Below the pieces are notes generated by a model. The model did no database searches. It saw only the letters and a list, made by a program, of their open reading frames with translations, and was not told where the DNA came from. The translations under genes and the position numbers were made by a program. 64,000 nt of DNA from VAZQ01 sp036557705. Its GTDB lineage: Bacteria > Pseudomonadota > Alphaproteobacteria > Rhizobiales > Xanthobacteraceae. This document shows positions 8,398 to 15,555 of the stretch, in pieces. The stretch is from positions 81,951 through 145,950 of the forward strand of contig DATBHB010000118.1 in assembly GCA_036557705.1 (NCBI GenBank), given 5' to 3'. How positions within the stretch are numbered: position 1 is the stretch's first letter; the number at the start of each line of letters is the position of its first letter.

Positions 8398-9390
8398 TCA
8401 CGCCACCAGCCGATAAAACAGGTCGGCATCGACATTGCCGCCCGACAGGACCGCGACTGCGACCTTGCCGGCGACGGCGATCTTTCCTGACATCAACGTC
8501 GCGAGCGCGACCGCGCCGCCAGGCTCCACGACAAGCTTCAATTCGCGAAACGCGAAGGCGACCGCCGCCGCCACTTCGGCTTCGCTGGCAACCACTCCTT
8601 CGCCCACGAGCGCGCGGTTGATCTCGAAGGTGAGTTCGCCCGGCGTGCGCGCCATCAGAGCGTCGCAGATAGTCCCGCTCAGCGCCGCGTTGGCCTCGCG
8701 CCGGCCGCTGCGAAACGAGCGCGCATGATCGTCGAACCCGGCGGGCTCGGCGGTATAGAGCTTCGCCTGCGGCACGCGAGCCTTCACGGCAAGCGCAATT
8801 CCAGCGGTCAGACCGCCGCCTGACGCCGTTACCACGACAGCATCGGGTGCGAGGCCAAGCGTCTCGAGATCCTCGACGATTTCCCGCCCGGCGGTACCCT
8901 GTCCGGCAATGATTTGTGGGTCATCGTACGGCGGCACCAGCACGGCGTCGCGGCGCGCAACGAGGGCGCGGGCGATCACCTCGCGATCCTCATGGACGCG
9001 ATCGTAGAGGACTATTTCAGCGCCGAGCGCGGCGGTACGCTCGCGCTTGGCGCGGGGCGCGTCTGACGGCATGACGATGACCGCAGGCATTCCCAGAAGA
9101 CGCGCTGCGGCCGCCACCCCTTGCGCGTGATTACCGGACGAATAAGCCACGACACCGCCGGCGCGGCGCGCTGCGGGGATCTGAGCGAGCTTATTGTAGG
9201 CCCCGCGGAACTTGAACGATCCGGTGCGCTGTAACGTCTCGGCTTTGAGAAAGACACGGGCGCCGGTGAGGTAATCGAGAACCGGCGAGGCCACCAGTGG
9301 GGTGCGCAGCGCCACGCCGGAAAGGCGCACTGCCGCGGCATCGACATCGGCGGCCGTCGGGAGCGCTGGCGCGGAGGCGGTGGATTGCAC
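8398..9390 (-). CDS. threonine ammonia-lyase / serine-threonine dehydratase family
   Basis: A 330-residue fold-type II PLP enzyme. The PLP lysine is Lys60 in RTGSFKFRGAYNKL; SSGNHAQG (84-91) and the glycine-rich phosphate loop ASGGGLTAG follow. There is no C-terminal ACT domain, so it resembles the short catabolic TdcB/serine-racemase class rather than biosynthetic IlvA. The GTG at 9390 is chosen because residues LPTAADVDAAAVRLSG after it match the usual family start; an ATG at 9438 would add 16 unusual arginine-rich residues. It is divergent from the dehydrogenase at 9485. Substrate could be threonine, serine or a beta-hydroxy amino acid. Confidence 0.85.
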   Translation of the reverse strand: MQSTASAPALPTAADVDAAAVRLSGVALRTPLVASPVLDYLTGARVFLKAETLQRTGSFKFRGAYNKLAQIPAARRAGGVVAYSSGNHAQGVAAAARLLGMPAVIVMPSDAPRAKRERTAALGAEIVLYDRVHEDREVIARALVARRDAVLVPPYDDPQIIAGQGTAGREIVEDLETLGLAPDAVVVTASGGGLTAGIALAVKARVPQAKLYTAEPAGFDDHARSFRSGRREANAALSGTICDALMARTPGELTFEINRALVGEGVVASEAEVAAAVAFAFRELKLVVEPGGAVALATLMSGKIAVAGKVAVAVLSGGNVDADLFYRLVA

Positions 9391-9484
9391 CAGGACACGG
9401 TAGCGCCGCCGGCCCCCGCGCGGCAAGCTGGAGCACATTCCGCTCGGGTCGTAGGTAAACGCCAAGCTCAAGGAGAAAGCGCCC

Positions 9485-10264
9485 ATGGATCTCGGAATCG
9501 CCGGCCGCAAGGCAATCATCTGCGCGTCGAGCCGTGGGCTCGGGCGCGCCTGCGCACAGGCGCTTGCGCAGGCTGGCTGCGAGATCGTGATCAACGGGCT
9601 CGATCCGGCGAGACTCGACGCTACAGCGTCCGAGCTTCGTGAGGCGACCGGCGCCCGGGTGACCGCCGTGGCGGCCGACGTAGCGAGTCCGGAAGGCCAA
9701 GCGGCGCTGTTTGCCGCGTGTCCGCAGCCCGACATTCTCGTTAACAACAATGCCGGACCGCCGCCCCGTGAACTGCGAGAGCTGACCCGGGAGAAGATTC
9801 TTGACGGCGTGATCGCCAACATGGTTGTGGCGATCGAACTCATCCAGAGGGCGATCGAGCCCATGATCGCGCGACGCTTCGGCCGCATCGTCAATATCAC
9901 TTCGGGCACTGTGAAGCTGCCGCAGGCCGGCCTCGATCTCTCCTCGGGCGCCCGCGGCGGCTTGAGTATTTTTGTTGCTGGGGTCGCGCGCCAAGTGGCG
10001 GACAAGAACGTTACAATCAATAACCTTCTGCCCGGCGCATTCGAAACCGACCGGCTGCGAACCGTGTTGACGGGTGCGGCAAAGCGCAAGGGGATCAGCT
10101 ACGAGCAAGCCAAGGCGGAGCGGATCGCCTCGATTCCGGCCAAGCGGCTCGGCGAGCCGGCCGAGTTCGGCGCCGCCTGCGCCTTCCTGTGCTCGGTCCA
10201 GGCCGGCTTTATCACCGGGCAGAATCTCCTGGTCGACGGCGGCGCATTTCCTGGCGCGTTGTGA
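9485..10264 (+). CDS. short-chain dehydrogenase/reductase-like protein lacking the catalytic Tyr and Lys
   Basis: A 259-residue Rossmann protein, annotated by habit as 3-oxoacyl-ACP reductase. AAGGAG precedes the ATG. The cofactor loop is ASSRGLG (14-20), a variant of TGxxxGxG, and NNAG is at 88-91. The catalytic serine is Ser140 (ITSGTVK), but at the exact spacing where YxxxK is expected the protein has Ser153 and Arg157 (LSSGARGG). So the proton-transfer tyrosine and lysine are both missing. The C-terminal GQNLLVDGG is normal. A subgroup of BKR-like SDRs shares this lack (recalled); its reaction is not known. Confidence 0.85.
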   Translation: MDLGIAGRKAIICASSRGLGRACAQALAQAGCEIVINGLDPARLDATASELREATGARVTAVAADVASPEGQAALFAACPQPDILVNNNAGPPPRELRELTREKILDGVIANMVVAIELIQRAIEPMIARRFGRIVNITSGTVKLPQAGLDLSSGARGGLSIFVAGVARQVADKNVTINNLLPGAFETDRLRTVLTGAAKRKGISYEQAKAERIASIPAKRLGEPAEFGAACAFLCSVQAGFITGQNLLVDGGAFPGAL

Positions 10265-10265
10265 A

Positions 10266-11066
10266 TCACCACCATTCATGAAAATGATGCACCGGATTGC
10301 GGCCGCTGCCGATTTTGACTCGACCCGAAGCCGCAATGGCCCCGGTTATATAAGCCTTCGCGGCACGCGCGGCGCCGACAAGATCCGCCCCCTTTGCGAG
10401 AAACGCCGCGATCGCCGAGGACAAGGCGCAGCCCGTGCCGTGGATGTCTGAGTTCGCAATTCGCGGCGCGGGGAGGCGCGTCATTGAAGCCGGCTCAACG
10501 AGGAGATCCACGCTTTCTGCGCCCTGCCCATGGCCCCCCTTGATCAGCACCGCTTTGGCGCCGAACTTGATCAACTGCTCGGCCTGGGCGCGCATTTCTC
10601 CCTCGTCCTTCGCCAAACTCCAATCGAGAAGCATGGCCGCCTCCGGCAGATTTGGCGTAATCACGAGGGCGCGCGGAATGAGTGTGCGCTTGAGCGCCTC
10701 GGTGGCCCCGCTGGCGAGCAGCCGGTCCCCGGAACTTGAGACCATGACCGGGTCGAGCACCACCCTGCCCTGCCGCCAGCGATCGAGGCCATCCGCCACT
10801 GCCTCGATCACGGCGGCTTGCGACAGCATTCCAACCTTCACCGCATTCACGTGCAGATCGGAAAAGACTGCATCCATTTGCGCGGCGACAAAATCGGCCG
10901 GCACATCGTTAATAGCGGCGACGCGCCTGGTGTTCTGGGCAGTGAGTGCGGTGACCACCGACGCTCCGTAGACACCGAGCGCTGCAAAGGTCTTGAGGTC
11001 GGCCTGGATGCCCGCGCCGCCTCCGGAGTCGGAGCCGGCGATCGTCACAGCAATCGGGACAGTCAT
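10266..11066 (-). CDS. thiD: hydroxymethylpyrimidine/phosphomethylpyrimidine kinase ThiD
   Basis: A 266-residue ribokinase-fold enzyme that phosphorylates HMP and then HMP-P in thiamine pyrimidine synthesis. The opening AVTIAGSDSGGGAGIQADLK is diagnostic. The anion-hole motif and catalytic aspartate lie in IHGTGCALSSAIAAF near the C-terminus, and TPNLPEAAMLL is the expected linker. The ATG at 11066 is 2 bases from the thiE stop, so the two form a thiE-thiD operon whose products supply HMP-PP and join it to the thiazole. The 3' end lies 1 base from the end of the convergent SDR gene. Confidence 0.95.
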   Translation of the reverse strand: MTVPIAVTIAGSDSGGGAGIQADLKTFAALGVYGASVVTALTAQNTRRVAAINDVPADFVAAQMDAVFSDLHVNAVKVGMLSQAAVIEAVADGLDRWRQGRVVLDPVMVSSSGDRLLASGATEALKRTLIPRALVITPNLPEAAMLLDWSLAKDEGEMRAQAEQLIKFGAKAVLIKGGHGQGAESVDLLVEPASMTRLPAPRIANSDIHGTGCALSSAIAAFLAKGADLVGAARAAKAYITGAIAASGRVKIGSGRNPVHHFHEWW

Positions 11067-11068
11067 CG

Positions 11069-11749
11069 TCAGGCCTTTGCAGCAAGCGCGCCATCGATGA
11101 CGGCGCGCAGATCGCGCGCGGCGTTTTCCGGATTTGAGGCAAGCGAGAGCGCCGAGATAAGTGCTACGCCGTCCACACCCGCCGCAATGACTGCACCCGC
11201 ATTGGTCGCGTCGATTCCGGCAATGGCGCACAACGGCAGGTCTGGACGGCGGCGGCGGAATACCTGTGCGATGGCACGCAGGCCCTCTATGCCGACAGGC
11301 GGGTCCGGATTGTTCTTCGAAGTCGTCGCGAATACGCCGCCGATCGCCGCGTAATCGAGCAAATCGACCGGCGCCGCCTCGGCCTGCGCCAGGGTTTTGA
11401 CCGAGAGACCGATAACGCCGTCGCCGGCCAAGAGCCGCCGCGCATCCGCGATGGTCATGTCGTCCTGCCCGAGATGCACGCCGTCCGCCCCGGCCGCGAG
11501 CGCCACATCCACTCGGTCGTTGATCAGGAGCGGAACGCCAAACGGCGTGAGCTTTGCCTTGATGGTCCGGGCCGCCTCGATCATCGCACGTGTGTCGCCG
11601 TGCTTGTCGCGCAGTTGCACCAGGGTAGCGCCCCCGCCGGCAACGAACGAAGCGAGATCGGGCAGTCCGCGCCCGCCAGCACGTGCCGGGTCCACGATTG
11701 CGTAAAGCCGAACGTCTGGCTTGCAATCCCGGGATTTCGGGGTGTTCAT
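11069..11749 (-). CDS. thiE: thiamine-phosphate synthase ThiE
   Basis: A 226-residue TIM-barrel enzyme that couples HMP-PP with thiazole phosphate to give thiamine phosphate. Recognisable elements are LYAIVDP, LVQLRDKHGD (pyrophosphate-binding Arg/Asp/Lys), LLINDRVDVALAAGADGVHL (the IND and GVHLGQ signatures) and the glycine-rich phosphate loops AIGGVFATTSKN and CAIAGIDATNAG. The ATG at 11749 gives the usual family length. It is followed by thiD after 2 bases. I searched the 180 bases upstream for a TPP riboswitch core and found none, so regulation is unclear. Confidence 0.94.
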   Translation of the reverse strand: MNTPKSRDCKPDVRLYAIVDPARAGGRGLPDLASFVAGGGATLVQLRDKHGDTRAMIEAARTIKAKLTPFGVPLLINDRVDVALAAGADGVHLGQDDMTIADARRLLAGDGVIGLSVKTLAQAEAAPVDLLDYAAIGGVFATTSKNNPDPPVGIEGLRAIAQVFRRRRPDLPLCAIAGIDATNAGAVIAAGVDGVALISALSLASNPENAARDLRAVIDGALAAKA

Positions 11750-12027
11750 GGCGCTGTCTAGTCCGAGGTCTCTGAGACGGCAACCGAGAAGAAGAACACA
11801 GCTGTTGTAGGCCGGATTGAGCGGCGCGTTCACGCAGTCACCCATATGATAGGCGAGTCGCGCCCCGAAATCCGGCGCGGCCGAACGGCTCCACCGGCTT
11901 GGCCCCTGGATTGCAGGATCGCGCCGCGACGTGCGGCCCTGCGGCGCGTGTAGCCGCATGATCGTGCAATGCAGGCTACGGGCCTATCTCTCGCTGCTCG
12001 ATAGAAAGCCGCCGATTCCTGTCTTAC

Positions 12028-12050
12028 TATCCGCTGTTCGCTATTCAATG
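12028..12050. repeat. TTCGCTATTC-type short repeat
   Basis: TATCCGCTGTTCGCTATTCAATG resembles the GCGAATAG units found at 12305-12339 and 12462-12496. It lies immediately before the ribosome site of the Lrp-like gene and may therefore affect its leader. Confidence 0.4.
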
Positions 12051-12062
12051 TCGGAGGCGCGC

Positions 12063-12299
12063 ATGGTCCCTTTCTTCGTTCAGATCAAATGTCATCTCGG
12101 CAAGGCCTACGAGGTCGCGAACAAACTTGCCGATGCTGAGATTGCCTCCGAAATCTATTCAACTGCTGGCGACTTCGACCTGCTGGCGAAATTCTATGTC
12201 GAGCCCGGTACCGATATCGGCCATTTCGTGACCGAGAAGGTGCAGACGATTGCTGGGATCGCAGACACGCGGACGATCATTACGTTCAAAGCTTTTTGA
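12063..12299 (+). CDS. stand-alone Lrp/AsnC ligand-binding domain protein
   Basis: A 78-residue protein equivalent to only the C-terminal RAM/effector domain of Lrp/AsnC regulators (dimeric alpha-beta barrel) with no helix-turn-helix. MVPFFVQIKCHLGKAYEV, STAGDFDLLAKFYV and TRTIITFKAF are the typical strand segments. The ATG at 12063 follows GGAGG by 6 bases; an upstream extension to 11931 has no ribosome site. Such proteins bind amino acids or partner with full-length Lrp proteins; target unknown. Confidence 0.85.
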   Translation: MVPFFVQIKCHLGKAYEVANKLADAEIASEIYSTAGDFDLLAKFYVEPGTDIGHFVTEKVQTIAGIADTRTIITFKAF

Positions 12300-12496
12300 G
12301 AGAAGCGAACAGCGAATAGTGAATAGTAAGTGGCGAATGGTTTAATGGTTATGCGGGCTTGACCCACGCATCCATCTTCTCGTGAAAACGATGGATTTCC
12401 GGTCAAGCCCGGCGATGACGAACGAGGTTCAATGCGAGCGGAAACAGCCTGTAGTACCAAGATCTATTCGCTATTCGCGACTCGCTATTCGCTTAA
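12300..12496. repeat. composite nested repeat block between convergent genes
   Basis: Outer arms are opposing GCGAATAG arrays (12305-12339 and, inverted, 12462-12496 reading CTATTCGCTATTCGC). Inside lies a copy of a second palindrome at 12354-12421 (GCTTGACCCACGCATCCATC to GGTCAAGCCCGGCGATGACGA), which also occurs at 14180-14285. It fills the space between the Lrp-like gene and the convergent exporter gene. Confidence 0.6.
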
Positions 12497-13430
12497 GCTG
12501 GCGCTCGCGCCAGATTACCAGCAGCCCGGCGGCGGCGATCACCGCGACGCCAGCAACGACTAACAGGCTTGGAACTTCCGAGAGAAACAGGAATCCGAGG
12601 AGAAGCGTCCACAGCATCGACGTATAGTCGAACGGCGCGATCAGCGATGCCGGCGCCAGCCGATAGCTTTCGGTGAGCAGAATGTGGCCGAGCCCGCCGC
12701 AGATCCCGATAGCGATCAGCATAGCGAGCTCCGACCCGTTCGGGGTGCGCCAGCCGAGCGGCCACGTCATGAGCCCTGCGAGCGCGCAAATGAGCGAGAA
12801 ATAGAGCACGATCGAGGACGTAGTTTCGCTTACCGTCATGGCGCGCGTCTGGATCACGGAAGCGGCGCCAAAAAAGGCGCCGCCAAGTCCGAATGCCGCG
12901 CCGATTGCCGCAGTTGTGGCTACGCGAGAATGCGCCGAATCGAGTTGCGGTGCGAGCATCAGCAGCACGCCGGCGAAACCGAGGATGACCGCCGACCATC
13001 GGTAGAGCCGCACGCGCTCTTTGAGAAAGATCGCCGAGAGAGCGACAGTCATCAGCGGCGAAACAAATGAGATCGCCGTGGCGTCGACGACCGGCAGACG
13101 CGCCAGTGCCGAGAAGTTAAGGAACATCGCCCCCATTGCGGTGAGCCCGCGTCCCAGATGGCGAAGCGGCCGCCCGGTGCGGACCGCCGCCTCGAGTTCG
13201 CCGCGCCAGGCATAGATGATCACGACCGGGATGATGGCGAAGGCGGAACGGAAGAAAACAACCTCGCCGACAGGATAGCGCTCGCCCAAATAGCGCACGA
13301 GAACCGCCATGAGAGCGAAGACCAGCGCCGAGCTGATTTTGAGCAGAATGGCACGGAGAACGTTGGCCGGCAGCAGCCCGGCCGGCTCGCGAACGACTCC
13401 CGCTTGTGTCTTGCTGCCGGCCAGAGTCAC
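12471..13430 (-). CDS. EamA/DMT-family exporter
   Basis: A 319-residue integral membrane protein with about ten hydrophobic helices, made of two EamA halves; the first includes LVFALMAVLVRYLGERYP and ISFVSPLMTVALSAIFLKER, the second GGLGHILLTESYRLAPAS and YTSMLWTLLLGFLFLSE. The glutamate-containing ends of these helices are the family hallmark. I chose the GTG at 13430, which has GAGG 6 bases upstream; a longer frame reaches an ATG at 13529 with an unlikely arginine-rich lead. Members export metabolites, often amino acids or drugs; substrate not predictable. Its 3' end overlaps the inverted GCGAATAG repeats. Confidence 0.85.
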   Translation of the reverse strand: MTLAGSKTQAGVVREPAGLLPANVLRAILLKISSALVFALMAVLVRYLGERYPVGEVVFFRSAFAIIPVVIIYAWRGELEAAVRTGRPLRHLGRGLTAMGAMFLNFSALARLPVVDATAISFVSPLMTVALSAIFLKERVRLYRWSAVILGFAGVLLMLAPQLDSAHSRVATTAAIGAAFGLGGAFFGAASVIQTRAMTVSETTSSIVLYFSLICALAGLMTWPLGWRTPNGSELAMLIAIGICGGLGHILLTESYRLAPASLIAPFDYTSMLWTLLLGFLFLSEVPSLLVVAGVAVIAAAGLLVIWRERQLKRIASRE

Positions 13431-13693
13431 AGGCGACCTCGTGCATAGCCGCGCAGCAGTCGCCGCAGCGACCAATCCTGCTCTAGGCCAACCATAAAGG
13501 CGATATGCGCGGCATCGGCCGCGCAGCAAGGACTACAACGGGAGAACACCCTGTTTGCAAGCTACACTGGCCAGCGGATTCGCAATAGCTGCCATACCGT
13601 GCCTTCTCGGCGGCGCCAATCAAGGCTATTGTGGGCAAGGCCGTGTCACGGCAGTTGCTGCAATACATCGCGAACGAAAGGGAGGATAAAGCC

Positions 13694-14131
13694 ATGCAAG
13701 CAATCACGATCCGCAGCGCAGTCGCGGGGCTCGCCCTTGCCGCGGTCATCGGCATGGGCGGTGGCGCACTCGCCGAGACGATGACCTTCAAGGCGAAGCT
13801 TGATGCTGCAAGCTCGGTTCCCCCCAATGACAGCAAGGGAACCGGCGACGCCGACGTGTCCTATGATACCGCCACCAAGATGCTCACATGGACCGTAACC
13901 TTCTCAGGTCTCACCGGCCCGGCGACAGCCGCTCATTTTCACGGCCCAGCCGATCCTGGCAAGAACGCGCCGGTCGTCATTCTTATCGCAAACAACCCGA
14001 CCAGCCCCGCCAAAGGTTCCGCCACGCTCACCGATGCGCAGGCGGCGGACCTCATGGCCGGCCGCTGGTACGTCAACGTCCACACCATGGAGCATCGCGG
14101 CGGCGAAATCCGCGGCTGGCTCAAGAAGTAG
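13694..14131 (+). CDS. exported CHRD-domain protein
   Basis: A 145-residue secreted protein: Sec signal (residues 1-27, ending GGALA), then a CHRD fold of about 115 residues. Typical CHRD landmarks are AKLDAASSVPPNDSKGTGDA, LTGPATAAHFHGPADPGKN and WYVNVHTMEHRGGEIRGWL. GGAGG precedes the ATG at 13694. CHRD domains are found in chordin and in many bacterial exported proteins whose role is unknown; the conserved histidines may bind metal. It stands alone on the plus strand, followed by repeats and hairpins. Confidence 0.85.
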   Translation: MQAITIRSAVAGLALAAVIGMGGGALAETMTFKAKLDAASSVPPNDSKGTGDADVSYDTATKMLTWTVTFSGLTGPATAAHFHGPADPGKNAPVVILIANNPTSPAKGSATLTDAQAADLMAGRWYVNVHTMEHRGGEIRGWLKK

Positions 14132-14179
14132 CTCACAATATTGCTGCGCCAGTAATACCAAACTGCGCAATGTTTGACT

Positions 14180-14285
14180 CGTCATGCGCGGGCATAGCGC
14201 GTCGAAGACGCGCGTAACGCGCTGGTGACCCGCGCATCCATCTTCTTTATAGGATGGATTGCCGGGTCAAGCCTGGCAATGACGA
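14180..14285. repeat. palindromic repeat, second copy of the GCATCCATC family
   Basis: CGTCATGCGCGGGCAT at one end and CCTGGCAATGACGA at the other are near inverted, with GCGCATCCATC and GATGGATTGCCGGGTCAAG inside. The inner part is nearly identical to 12354-12421. Confidence 0.65.
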
Positions 14286-14365
14286 CCGATATCGGTCAGA
14301 AACCATGAAGGTTGGTATAGTTATGTCTCCTAACTCTGCAAGCAACAGAGCCTCGGTCCAACCCG

Positions 14366-14394
14366 GTTTCTGCGGCGGCAAGGGCCGCAGAAAC
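14366..14394. terminator. perfect 11-bp stem hairpin
   Basis: GTTTCTGCGGC and GCCGCAGAAAC pair perfectly around a 7-base loop. Only a weak T-rich stretch follows (TCTTATAG), so it may be a poor terminator or a repeat remnant. Confidence 0.4.
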
Positions 14395-14430
14395 TCTTAT
14401 AGTAATTGGTCGCATAGACCTGGACGCATT

Positions 14431-14457
14431 TAGGCGCGGGTTTGAAACCCGCGCCTA
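14431..14457. repeat. perfect 13-bp inverted repeat with one-base spacer
   Basis: TAGGCGCGGGTTT and AAACCCGCGCCTA are exact inverse complements separated by a single G. It lies about 40 bases before the secreted-protein start at 14499; it could be a hairpin, an operator or part of a repeat. Confidence 0.45.
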
Positions 14458-14498
14458 CAAGTCCCCCGTTTCTGCGTTATCGGCTTGGAGGAGCGACA

Positions 14499-15347
14499 AT
14501 GGCGAAACGCTCTTTGCGCCTAAAGCTTTTCACCGGCAGCATTCTCACTGCCGTTATTTATTCAACGTTGAGCGCCGACGTGACGGCCCAACAAAGCGCG
14601 TCCGTGCCGGACTTCTCTTCGAACCTGGTCGGCTGGGTCACCGCCACCGGGGAATTCAGTGCAGTTCCCGGCGAACCACGCCCCACGAGCAACGACCCCG
14701 CCCATCCCCGCATCAGTAACCGCGAAGCCGCCCGAACCCACAAGCAGCCCACCTACCGGATCGCCGACCTTACCAATCCGAATTTGAAGCCATGGGTCGT
14801 CGAGCGCATGAAAAAAGATAACGAAGAAGTGTTCGCCGGCAAGATCGCCTTCACGGCGCGTTCGCACTGCATGCCGGCCGGCGTTCCCGGATTCCTGGTC
14901 TACCCGCTCTCCGCCTTCTTCTTCCTCCAAACGCCCAAGGAAGTGGTGATGATTTTTTCGGGCGACCAGCAGGTGCGTCACATCTATCTCGACGTGCCCC
15001 ATTCGGCACACTTAAAGCCATCCTGGTACGGCGAGTCGATCGGCCACTACGAAGGCGACACTCTCGTGGTCGATACCATCGGCTTGAACGACAAAACCTT
15101 CCTTGACAATTACCGCACGCCGCACACCGACAAGCTGCATGTCATCGAACGCTGGAAACTGTCCGATGACGGCTACAGCTTGGAAGCGAACGTGCGGGTG
15201 GAGGATCCGGACGCTTTTTATCAGCCCTGGTCCGGGATCGTCCGCTACTTTCTCGTCCGGCAGGAAATGCAGGAAGAAGTCTGTGCCGAGGGTAATCGGC
15301 AGCTGTTCGATTACGGCATCCCGGTTGCGGAGAAGCCGGATTTCTGA
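14499..15347 (+). CDS. secreted protein of an unnamed family (copy 1 of 4 in the window)
   Basis: A 282-residue exported protein starting at the ATG with GGAGG 7 bases upstream; Sec signal about 1-30. The core has the family signature SWYGESIGHYEGDTLVVDT, followed by TPHTDKLHVIERWKL and VEDPDAFYQPWSG. Close paralogues are at 21145 and 26237 and a more distant one at 45627. I know this motif from many uncharacterised exported proteins of Alphaproteobacteria and Acidobacteria, without a known function; the alternation of short hydrophobic strands suggests a beta-rich fold. It precedes a secreted amidase and a Tat-exported molybdo-hydroxylase. Confidence 0.8.
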   Translation: MAKRSLRLKLFTGSILTAVIYSTLSADVTAQQSASVPDFSSNLVGWVTATGEFSAVPGEPRPTSNDPAHPRISNREAARTHKQPTYRIADLTNPNLKPWVVERMKKDNEEVFAGKIAFTARSHCMPAGVPGFLVYPLSAFFFLQTPKEVVMIFSGDQQVRHIYLDVPHSAHLKPSWYGESIGHYEGDTLVVDTIGLNDKTFLDNYRTPHTDKLHVIERWKLSDDGYSLEANVRVEDPDAFYQPWSGIVRYFLVRQEMQEEVCAEGNRQLFDYGIPVAEKPDF

Positions 15348-15359
15348 GCATCCGTGACT

Positions 15360-15526
15360 CGTAGGGTGGGCAAAGGCGCGCTGTAATGTATCTCCGCGCG
15401 ACGATCGACGGTGGCGCGCCTTTGCCCACGCGGACTCATGTCGCAACATCCGACCGCGTGGGCAAAATCGCGGCTGCCCGTCGTGCACGCGGAGAGGCTC
15501 GGGGACGCGATTTTGCCCACCCTACG
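15360..15526. repeat. GTAGGGTGGGCAAA element, copy 1
   Basis: Begins CGTAGGGTGGGCAAAGGCG and ends TTTTGCCCACCCTACG; internal CGCGTGGGCAAAATCGC pieces repeat the arm. It lies between the convergent secreted-protein and amidase genes. Seven other copies are listed. Confidence 0.8.
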
Positions 15527-15555
15527 CAGTTCGCGGCGCAGTAGTACGAACCCGC

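Noticed and set aside
11750..11960. Possible TPP riboswitch before thiE
   Set aside because: The conserved CTGAGA and ACCTGAT-type cores in the right order and distance are absent on the minus strand.
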